Assembly (NCBI RefSeq): GCF_000173735.1
Contig: NZ_ACCB01000014.1
Coordinates: 1 to 64,000, forward strand
Length of the DNA stretch: 64,000 bases
Direction of reading: 5' to 3'
Source of the DNA: Yersinia aldovae ATCC 35236
GTDB lineage: Bacteria; Pseudomonadota; Gammaproteobacteria; Enterobacterales; Enterobacteriaceae
Shown here: in pieces, positions 18,494 through 25,307 of the stretch
How the letters are laid out: every line of letters starts with the position of its first letter
How positions within the stretch are numbered: position 1 is the stretch's first letter
The notes under the pieces: generated by a model
What the model saw: only the letters and a program-made list of their open reading frames with translations
Databases searched by the model: none
Told to the model about the DNA's origin: nothing
Program-made: the position numbers and the translations under genes

Positions 18494-19231
18494 ATGAAAG
18501 AAAAAGTAATTTTTGCTGTATTGCTGTCCATAAGCTGCTCAAGTCTTGCAACAGAACACTCTCCTCATTGGAGTTACGAAGGCTCGGAAGACCCAGCTCA
18601 TTGGGGGAAACTATCACCTGACTTTTCACTGTGTGAAAACAGTAAGAATCAGTCACCGATCAACATTCAGGGCGCACTGAAAAGCAATCATGGCAAACTT
18701 GAGCTTGCTTTCCAGCAGGGCAAACAGCAAATCGTTAACAATGGACACACCATTCAAGTCAACGTAAGCGAAGGTAACACCCTGCGCTTGGATAACAGCA
18801 CCTTCACTCTGCAGCAGTTCCATTTCCACGCCCCTAGCGAAAATGAAATCGACGGCAAGCAGTTCCCACTGGAAGCGCACTTTGTCTACAAAGACAAAGA
18901 CGGTGCCCTCGCGGTGCTGGCCCTGATGTTCCTGGAGGGTAAAGCCAACACTCAACTGGCGAAGGCCTGGCAGCAAATACCTGCAGCCGTCGATCAGACT
19001 GCCGTGCTGAACAAGCCGCTGGATATCAAAACGCTGCTGCCGAAACAGTTTAACTTCTACCGTTTTAGCGGTTCGCTAACCACACCGCCATGTTCTGAAG
19101 GTGTTAGATGGATTGTCTTGGATCAACCAGTGAGTGCATCTACCGAACAAATCAATCAATTTCGCTCAGTAATTCACCATGCTAACAATCGGCCAATACA
19201 GCCTTTGAATGGACGTATCATAATCAATTGA
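18494..19231 (+). CDS. cah: Periplasmic alpha-class carbonic anhydrase
   Basis: Zinc enzyme interconverting CO2 and bicarbonate. 245 residues with a signal peptide of about 19. The metal site is intact: FHFHAPSE gives His110 and His112, and LEAHFVYKD gives His129. The SLTTPPCSEGVRW block, with Cys47 and the Cys in PPCSEG forming the usual disulfide, is present. Secretion suggests a role in CO2/pH handling in the periplasm. Single gene; a strong hairpin follows at 19399-19437. Confidence 0.93.
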   Translation: MKEKVIFAVLLSISCSSLATEHSPHWSYEGSEDPAHWGKLSPDFSLCENSKNQSPINIQGALKSNHGKLELAFQQGKQQIVNNGHTIQVNVSEGNTLRLDNSTFTLQQFHFHAPSENEIDGKQFPLEAHFVYKDKDGALAVLALMFLEGKANTQLAKAWQQIPAAVDQTAVLNKPLDIKTLLPKQFNFYRFSGSLTTPPCSEGVRWIVLDQPVSASTEQINQFRSVIHHANNRPIQPLNGRIIIN

Positions 19232-19398
19232 TATTTATTCATATAATCAACCTCAGTACATTTTACTTCTAAGGTAGGTTATATGTTCAACGCTTCAAAC
19301 TAGTTCTGAATTCTTCTGGATTGACCAGTACCGGATTGATTGCCTTGCATTGAGACGGTTGAGTTCTTTTTCTGACATTGTCACTAACATCCGGAAGC

Positions 19399-19437
19399 CC
19401 CTGCGGCATAAAAGACTTCATTCTTTATGCCGCAGGG
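19399..19437. terminator. Strong hairpin downstream of cah
   Basis: A 14-bp perfect stem (CCCTGCGGCATAAA / TTTATGCCGCAGGG) with an 11-nt loop lies 165 bp beyond the cah stop. No T-tract follows directly. It could be a terminator or an isolated palindromic element. The rest of 19232-19533 holds no gene I can support. Confidence 0.55.
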
Positions 19438-19533
19438 ATATTGCTATATTGGAGAAAAAGTCCATGTCCTTCGGTGGTTGTCGCATCAGTCAATCATGAC
19501 CACAGAAGCGTTAAATTCCGCCTATCTCTACAG

Positions 19534-19560
19534 TGTCAAGGCTAAGTAGAAGTGTCCACC
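19534..19560 (+). repeat. Left terminal inverted repeat of the element
   Basis: Starts TGTCAAGGCTAAGTAGAAGT. Its partner is 21097-21123 on the opposite strand. A related GGCTAAGTTCAAATGTCC copy follows at 19565-19582 in the same direction. Confidence 0.7.
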
Positions 19561-19667
19561 TGCTGGCTAAGTTCAAATGTCCTTACTGCGTTGCATCGAT
19601 TGTCTAAGGGAATAGACATATTGGGATAATAATCAGCTATGGATTTATAACAAGTGAGTGCTGAAAT

Positions 19668-20405
19668 TTATACTTTACAATACTCATAGATTTTGGTGGC
19701 AATTAAAGACCCTATTATACCAAGCAGTACTACGGTGAGTGATGAGATGGCTAATGATATTAATGGATGCACTTTAATGAAATCCAACCATCTGTAATAC
19801 AATGGTTTTTTTATTCCTTTTAATTCATGTTTGATGTTTTCAATAACATTATTAGAAACCATCCCGTTAGTTAACTTATGTTCGCACTCTCTGCATATAA
19901 TCGGTTTATTACATGATTCAATCAGATCTGATTTTATTCCATTCATGTCGAATAAACATCCCTTGGTTTCATCATGAGTAAATCCAGGTGTCTCTCCATA
20001 GTCTGGAATTCGACGTCCAGACCTCATGTAAGCTAATGAGTATGCATATAGTATTCTGTACACTACATTTTCAAGAGGAATGTTGTCATAAAGTAAATAA
20101 TCCTTTATTTCATGGAAGGTGAATATAACCTTATTATTACCAAGTCTACGTGAATACCAGTTATCCTCTAAGGGCACGTTTGTTAAGACCACTAAAAAAT
20201 TAGCATCGCCTATCTCAGGTGTTTGCTTAACTATTAAGTCATCAGAATATGCCCAAGCATATTCAATATCTGAATCACAATTTAAATTGTAATAGTCAAT
20301 GCTGGATATTTCGAATAGCTTGGATTTCCAACTCTGTACTTTTTTTATATCAAACCTTGCCGGGATATATCCCAATGTAACTATTTTTATTTTAAGCTTT
20401 GCCAT
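19668..20405 (-). CDS. Unrecognised passenger protein with Cys-rich motif and C-terminal membrane helix
   Basis: 245 residues from the ATG at 20405 (MAKLKIKIVTLG), preferred over 20492 because an upstream GGAACG is available and the longer N-terminus looks random. Residues 1-130 are an AT-rich alpha/beta-looking domain. Then THDETKGCLFD (His144, Cys150) and ESCNKPIICREC (Cys165, Cys171, Cys174), which could form a zinc site. One membrane helix lies at about 214-236, close to the C-terminus, so the bulk is probably cytoplasmic and tail-anchored. I do not recognise the family. The H-D...C...CxxC layout recalls the C-terminal zinc region of some metzincin-like peptidases, but no HExxH is present. 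It lies inside the inverted repeats, downstream of the transposase. Confidence 0.7.
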   Translation of the reverse strand: MAKLKIKIVTLGYIPARFDIKKVQSWKSKLFEISSIDYYNLNCDSDIEYAWAYSDDLIVKQTPEIGDANFLVVLTNVPLEDNWYSRRLGNNKVIFTFHEIKDYLLYDNIPLENVVYRILYAYSLAYMRSGRRIPDYGETPGFTHDETKGCLFDMNGIKSDLIESCNKPIICRECEHKLTNGMVSNNVIENIKHELKGIKKPLYYRWLDFIKVHPLISLAISSLTVVLLGIIGSLIATKIYEYCKV

Positions 20406-20515
20406 CGTTCCATCATCCTTTTTTGATTCAGTTATGAGCACGCAGCACTTCAGGGTATCAGAGATACTCATAAGTTCACTTTGACATACCATAATAATGC
20501 ATATATATCATAACA

Positions 20516-21069
20516 TTAACGCTTATTGCGCTCTCCAAAAATTTCCTCAGTACGTGACATAGTCTGGATATTCAGCTCGTGCATGGCCCGACCAAACTGA
20601 GTGTAGCCATCGCCACCCGTAATATCTGTATCAATTCGCCGGTACAAGCTCGGCGATAACGAGGCTGCTGGATCTTTGATGCTCTTTGTCTGCGGGGGAT
20701 CCAGAAACCAGCATTAACCATCAATTTTCTGACGGTTTCTTTAGCAAGATGAACGTTGTGTACTTCTGAGAGTTTTTCACAAGCTAGCGTAGGCCCGAAA
20801 TCCACGTAATGTTCACGAATGATATTCAGTGCGTGAGCAGCGAGTCCTTCAGATAGCTGATTATTGCTTGGCTTTCCGCGCCGACGACTGGTGAGTCCAA
20901 GAGGCCCATCATTACGATAACGTTCAATCAACCGACGACACTGTCTATCGGATAAACCAAGCCGCTGTGCGGCCATTTGCGTTGTGAGGCGATGATCAAC
21001 AACGTCCTGAATAATTTTGAGTCTATTTACTTCGCCCAAGGTGAAAAAATCCGCTTTGTGTGTCGCCAT
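20516..21069 (-). pseudogene. ISNCY-family transposase with internal deletion
   Basis: The N-terminal 150 residues match ISNCY transposases: two HTH-like units (LTTQMAAQRLGLSDRQCRRL), SRRRGKPSNNQL, FGPTLACEKLSE, ETVRKLMVNAGFW and RRACTGELIQ. After GELIQI, where the DDE domain (…DGSDH) should start, the frame changes. Another frame then reads YTQFGRAMHELNIQ, the late part of the catalytic domain. So the DDE core is deleted and the remainder is out of frame, ending at 20516. Enzymatically dead. Confidence 0.85.
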
Positions 21070-21096
21070 GAGGATCCCTTAATGATGAGATTGCAT

Positions 21097-21123
21097 GGCA
21101 GACATCTTAACTTAGCCTCTACA
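21097..21123 (-). repeat. Right terminal inverted repeat of the element
   Basis: Read on the minus strand it starts TGTAGAGGCTAAGTTAAGAT and pairs with 19534-19560. Five bases (21124-21128) separate it from dif. Confidence 0.7.
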
Positions 21124-21128
21124 ATGTT

Positions 21129-21156
21129 GGTGCGTATAATGTATATTATGTTAAAT
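21129..21156 (+). other. dif: Chromosomal dif site (XerC/XerD recombination)
   Basis: 28 bp matching E. coli dif at 27 positions. The XerC arm GGTGCGTATAA differs from E. coli only by T for C at position 7; the central region is TGTATA and the XerD arm is TTATGTTAAAT. XerCD, activated by FtsK, resolves chromosome dimers here. It fixes this point as the replication terminus. Confidence 0.97.
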
Positions 21157-21195
21157 GATAATCGTACAGACCCAACCCACATGCCGCACCATAAA

Positions 21196-21203
21196 CCCTT
21201 CCC
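21196..21203 (-). promoter_or_regulatory. KOPS-type FtsK guiding motif pointing to dif
   Basis: GGGAAGGG on the minus strand, 40 bp right of dif and directed towards it. Plus-strand copies at 1926-1933 and 17835-17842, left of dif, also point towards it. One copy at about 62385 has the opposite polarity. Confidence 0.5.
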
Positions 21204-21393
21204 TTAACCCGGTGACGCTACGTGAAATCTGTAGCACTAATACCATCATTTACCGGTCAAATGCGTTTATCAGCACCAGGCGCGATCTTGATAATTGTTC
21301 GGCACCCAATTTCTCGCTATTCATCTGGAACAATTTGAAGCCATTGTTTAGTATGTCCTTACCCTGCTTACGCCATCAGCAAATCCGGACTTC

Positions 21394-22570
21394 ATGAAGA
21401 AACTCATTAAACGGCTGGAGATCATTAAAAGCGCCATTGAGCTTGAAGATGACGATATTATCCGACAGCAACTCTCTTATCTTAAAAGTGAACCTCAGGA
21501 TGCGGTGCTTGTTTCTATCGCCATAGCGATTGAGCAAGGGAAATTTACTCATGCGCTCGACGCAATCTCGGCCTGGCTTGGGAGCAAACAGGCGGTGACG
21601 CATTGGCAGGACGTCGAATTGTCTGCCTGCAAACTGGAATTAAAAGCACTGGAGGAACAGTTACGCGAGCTAATTGTGCAGCGCGACGAACGTATTCAGT
21701 TGCTGGATGATTTTAACGATCTCTATCTGGTGCGGCTTGGCCCGTTAATGAAGCAAATTCTCCATTTACGCAAGCAGTTGGCGGAAAACGCCCTGCGTCG
21801 GGCGGAGGCCGAAACTCGACGCCGCGAGGATGATTACCGCAACTGCCAGCAGTATCTCTCTCAGGCGATCGATGAGTTAGCATCGTTAAAACAGCGTTGG
21901 TTGGTATTATCCCCACTGTGTGACGCAACCTTTGAGATGCGAAAACAGATCCAGCAACAGACCGAATTAATCATCGCCCTACTCGCTGAAATCAAAGAAC
22001 TGGAACACGGCTTCTGCACGCGCAATACGCGGTCAACCCGCAAAGCGCGTGAGGAGGCAAAAGATAAGTACGATAGCTATCAGCAGCAACAAAGAAAAGC
22101 CGAACAACGACACGAAAATGAACAAAAATTCTCTTCTGATCAGCGCCAGGAGCTAAACCGCCTATGGCGGCAAGCCAGCCGATTGTGCCATCCGGATTTG
22201 GTCGCGGATGAATTTAAAAGAAAAAGCACATCAGCTTATGGTCCAGCTCAATCAAGCCCGCCAACGCGGTGATTTTACTGCGATTAATGCTTTGCTGGCG
22301 AGTTTAAAACAAGGGCTTGAGCCGCTGATGGGCAGTGATTGCATTGACGATCTCGAACGATTACGCCGGAAAATCACCCAAGTCAGAGATCAAATTGACG
22401 CAATGTTAAGTGAACTAACCGCATTGGAAGATGAAGATTCCTGGCGGCTGGCCACTTCTCTGCCTGAGAAGGATCAATGGTTTACAGAACAAGAAAACGT
22501 GTTATCCAAAACACTCAATATTCTTGAGCGGCAAGTCAAAGAAGCATCAACAGTGCTGTATGAAGCATGA
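21394..22570 (+). pseudogene. Coiled-coil protein with C-terminal J-domain-like segment, frameshifted
   Basis: The first frame (21394-22272) encodes a Glu/Gln/Arg-rich helical protein with long coiled coils (about residues 60-260). It ends in WRQASRLCHPDLVADEFK, which resembles J-domain helix II and the HPD motif. The second frame (from about 22208 to 22570) continues EKAHQLMVQLNQARQRGD, the expected next part of a J-like domain, then another helical region. The frames join if one base is removed in the TTTAAAAGAAAAA stretch at 22213-22225, giving about 391 residues. Known relatives are hypothetical proteins; a DnaK co-chaperone role is only inference. Confidence 0.7.
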
Positions 22571-22583
22571 TATTCAAGAGTAA

Positions 22584-22604
22584 AAGCCCGCCCCAGACGG
22601 GCTT
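22584..22604 (-). terminator. Terminator between convergent genes
   Basis: AAGCCCG and CGGGCTT form a 7-bp stem. On the minus strand it ends in CTTTTAC, serving the esterase gene at 22626; it may also stop the plus-strand gene ending at 22570. Confidence 0.7.
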
Positions 22605-22625
22605 GTTAGAAAGAATTGAGTCAGG

Positions 22626-23972
22626 CTACTGGCTCAATAATGCTTTTACATCCAATAGGATAAACTCATTATCATCCGCCTCATTAGGCTGGCGGCTGGC
22701 GGAGAATGGGAAATTATTATCGTTACCAACAATGATATGGTTGGCATCCACCACATCAACGTTTTCAATGGTAAAAAACGGGAACGTCAGCACACCATTA
22801 TTTAGCGGTTTGCGTGCCAGGTTCTGCGAATCTTTAATGTTCAACAGATCAATATATGCGACTTTTTCTACCGGTTTGCCAACATTGTCATCAGAGAAGG
22901 CAATTTTGTAGACACGCTTGAACTTGGCTATCTGGCTAAAACATTTATCCGTCGCCGCACCGGTGGCACAAGCTTTATCTGCCGTCCCTTCGCCATTATC
23001 GCGTTCAATCACTAATCCATAGTTCGCATCAATCATATTGAAGTCACCAATGGCGTTCTGATTATCGTCCAGAACATATTGCCAGCTGCGCCCTGTCCAT
23101 GCTTGGTTCTTAACATCAAACTCCAGCACGCGCAGGTAACGTTTGCCATCAATATGTTCAAATTGTTCCCCCTCCCACAGTGCACCTTCTAACATAGGAT
23201 AGAGTTTGCTGCCATCCGGTGACACTGCCATCCCTTCAAATCCTTTTGAGCGCGCCACCTGAAAGTTCTGTTTGCCATCCGGCGCACCAGGCAACGTAAG
23301 TGTTGGATTATCAGGTGATTTCACAATTTTGCCATCAACCTGAGTGTCAAATACTGCCAGCACTTTACCGTTTAAATCAGCTTTAATCAGATAGGGACCA
23401 AATTCATCACCCACCCAGAGCGCATCATCAGCAAACTGGAAGCTTTCGGGGTCAAAATCACTGCCGGTCAAATAGCGTTTTTCAGTGCTTTCATTGGTGA
23501 TATGGAACGGTACTTTTTTATCTGGATCGTGCAAGAACACAGTTTGCAGTGGCGTTACGCTGCCATTTTTGAAATCAATATTATAGTGATTGAGATACAG
23601 CATGGCGTCCGGCGAGTTGGCTTTGCTACCAAATCCATTGTCGGTCAGCACCCAGTATGTGCCATCCGGCATGTGCTTTATTCCAGAATGGCCTTGCAGT
23701 GGTTGGCCGGTGATGGGCAAACCGATACCCGTAGGGCGATCGGCGGATTTACCGGCGACAATGCCTAAGGTGCTAACGCGTTGATCACGGGTGTATTTGC
23801 CACTTTGTTGTAAATCAATCGGTGCATCCGCAGGCGTTGCAACCGCCGATTTCACGGACAGAACGGCATGCCCGGCCAGCGTTGCTGGCATCTCGACCGC
23901 CTGTACCCACAACGTGGTACTGAATACGATGCTACTGGTCAGCAGTGCCAGCCTGAATTTTTTCATGTACAT
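22626..23972 (-). CDS. Esterase-like activity of phytase family protein
   Basis: Start taken at 23972 (MYMKKFRLALLTSS), where AGGGAA lies 6-7 bases upstream; the open frame extends to 24158 without a plausible start site. A signal peptide (about 1-25, ending WVQA) precedes one large phytase-like beta-propeller domain (about 60-445; motifs GHSGIKHMPDGTYWVLTDNGFG, SFQFADDALWVGDEFGPYL, KGFEGMAVSPDGSKLYPM). Members are periplasmic or secreted and annotated as esterase/phytase-like without proven substrate. Divergent from yghU. Confidence 0.82.
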   Translation of the reverse strand: MYMKKFRLALLTSSIVFSTTLWVQAVEMPATLAGHAVLSVKSAVATPADAPIDLQQSGKYTRDQRVSTLGIVAGKSADRPTGIGLPITGQPLQGHSGIKHMPDGTYWVLTDNGFGSKANSPDAMLYLNHYNIDFKNGSVTPLQTVFLHDPDKKVPFHITNESTEKRYLTGSDFDPESFQFADDALWVGDEFGPYLIKADLNGKVLAVFDTQVDGKIVKSPDNPTLTLPGAPDGKQNFQVARSKGFEGMAVSPDGSKLYPMLEGALWEGEQFEHIDGKRYLRVLEFDVKNQAWTGRSWQYVLDDNQNAIGDFNMIDANYGLVIERDNGEGTADKACATGAATDKCFSQIAKFKRVYKIAFSDDNVGKPVEKVAYIDLLNIKDSQNLARKPLNNGVLTFPFFTIENVDVVDANHIIVGNDNNFPFSASRQPNEADDNEFILLDVKALLSQ

Positions 23973-24133
23973 GTTAAGTTCCCTGATTATTCTTATTGCC
24001 CAAAGGTAAAAAGCAACTTCACTATAGGGGGCTGGAGTGACAGAAATATTATCCCTGTTATTCTTTATGGTTGAGGCATAATCACTCTGAATATTATTAA
24101 GTTCGTATTCATTCTCAAATAAGGTCATCCACG

Positions 24134-24988
24134 ATGAAAGATAACGAATATCAGCCACCCAAGGTCTGGACAGAAAACAATGAAAACGGCGGGGTTTGGT
24201 CGAAGATTAATCGTCCGACCGCCGGTGCCAGACACGAAGCTACCCTGCCGCGAGGTAAGCACCCTTTGCAGTTGTACTCAATGGGCACACCCAATGGCCA
24301 GAAGGTCACGATTTTGCTGGAAGAGTTGTTGGCTTTGGGCGAGAAAGGTGCGGAGTATGACGCGCATTTGATAAACATCAGTGACGGTGATCAGTTCTCC
24401 AGTGGCTTTATTGCTGTTAATCCTAATTCAAAGATCCCCGCGCTAATGGATTACTCAACGCCTAAACCTGTCAGGGTATTTGAGTCTGGGGCGATTCTGC
24501 TTTATCTCGCGGATAAATTTGGTCATTTGTTGCCAAAGTCACATCCACAAAGAACCGAAGCGCTGAACTGGCTCTTCTGGTTGCAAGGTGCAGCCCCTTA
24601 TTTAGGCGGCGGTTTTGGTCATTTCTATCACTATGCGCCGGTGAAGATCGAATATGCTATCGACCGCTTCACGATGGAAGCTAAACGCCAACTGGATTTA
24701 CTCAACCAACAACTTGAAAATCAAGCCTATATCGCCGGTGATGAATACACTATCGCCGATATTGCTATCTGGCCTTGGTACGGTAATTTGGTGCTCGGCC
24801 TGCAATATGACGCGGGCGAGTTTCTGGATGTGAAATCCTATACTCATCTTCGCCGTTGGACGGAGAATATCGCCCAGCGCCCTGCCGTTCAACGTGGCAG
24901 TATCGTCAATCGCACTTGGGGAGACGCGCACGAACAATTGCCAGAGCGCCATGATGCCACAGATTTTGACCGTCTGACGAAGGGGTAA
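24134..24988 (+). CDS. yghU: Glutathione S-transferase YghU (disulfide-bond reductase)
   Basis: 284 residues matching nu-class glutathione transferases. The thioredoxin-like N-terminal domain carries LYSMGTPNGQKVTILLEELL (Thr and Asn of the active site) and NPNSKIPAL plus FESGAILLYLADKF for glutathione binding. The all-helical domain has QGAAPYLGGGFGHFYHYAPV and EYTIADIAIWPWYG. The E. coli enzyme binds two glutathiones and reduces disulfide compounds. It is divergent from the esterase gene; a perfect 13-bp hairpin follows. Confidence 0.94.
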   Translation: MKDNEYQPPKVWTENNENGGVWSKINRPTAGARHEATLPRGKHPLQLYSMGTPNGQKVTILLEELLALGEKGAEYDAHLINISDGDQFSSGFIAVNPNSKIPALMDYSTPKPVRVFESGAILLYLADKFGHLLPKSHPQRTEALNWLFWLQGAAPYLGGGFGHFYHYAPVKIEYAIDRFTMEAKRQLDLLNQQLENQAYIAGDEYTIADIAIWPWYGNLVLGLQYDAGEFLDVKSYTHLRRWTENIAQRPAVQRGSIVNRTWGDAHEQLPERHDATDFDRLTKG

Positions 24989-25000
24989 GAATGCGGTAAT

Positions 25001-25033
25001 GAGATAAAGAGACAGCGACGGTCTCTTTATCTC
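25001..25033 (+). terminator. Hairpin downstream of yghU
   Basis: A 13-bp perfect stem, GAGATAAAGAGAC / GTCTCTTTATCTC, with a 7-nt loop, 12 bp past the yghU stop. It lacks a long T-tract. Confidence 0.75.
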
Positions 25034-25036
25034 CAT

Positions 25037-25262
25037 TTACGACACCAAGCCCCCACCGCCAGCAAAAGGCGTCTTCCCCGCAATCTTCATGACCTGCGCG
25101 CCCAACGTCACAAAGGGCACTCGTCGGCTGGCATAAATTAGCCCGCCGGCCCGAGCACGTACCACTTTTACCGTATCGGCGATCGGATCAATAATTTCAG
25201 CGACGGCCTCATATTTCGCAACCCATTCGCCAGGCTGACGTAATAATAGCAAGCGATACTAT
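25037..25262 (-). pseudogene. Remnant of a succinylglutamate desuccinylase/aspartoacylase family gene (C-terminal end)
   Basis: About 72 codons reading WVAKYEAVAEIIDPIADTVK and VVRARAGGLIYASRRVPFV, the barrel-like C-terminal domain of AstE/aspartoacylase-type zinc deacylases. The catalytic zinc domain is missing: the frame has a stop at about 25262, and the DNA changes abruptly to the invasin-like gene. No credible start codon or ribosome site. It is the tail of a gene destroyed by the event that brought in the adjacent surface-protein region. Confidence 0.7.
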
Positions 25263-25307
25263 GCTCTCCTGACCAGGTTCCTTCTCGTTTAAGTAGCGAA
25301 CTACTAG

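Larger units (their letters stand above)
19534..21123 (-). mobile_element. Degenerate ISNCY/IS1202-type insertion element abutting dif, with passenger gene
   Basis: Boundaries are set by imperfect terminal inverted repeats: 19534-19560 and, on the other strand, 21123-21097. Both start TGT and share GGCTAAGT and a later TGTC, with about 18 of 27 bases matching. A second GGCTAAGTTCAAATGTCC motif at 19565-19582 looks like a subterminal transposase-binding repeat. Inside are a deleted transposase (20516-21069) and an unrelated gene (19668-20405), both on the minus strand. The right end is separated from dif by 5 bp (ATGTT). I found no matching 5-bp copy at the left end; CTCTACA occurs at both ends. 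The element cannot transpose by itself. Confidence 0.75.

Noticed and set aside
19529-21128. 5-bp target-site duplication flanking the dif-adjacent element
   Set aside because: Left flank TACAG and right flank ATGTT do not match, so no duplication can be claimed.
21394-22570. Programmed frameshift in the J-like gene
   Set aside because: Joining needs a +1 shift, not -1, and there is no rare or stop codon at the site. A one-base indel is more likely.
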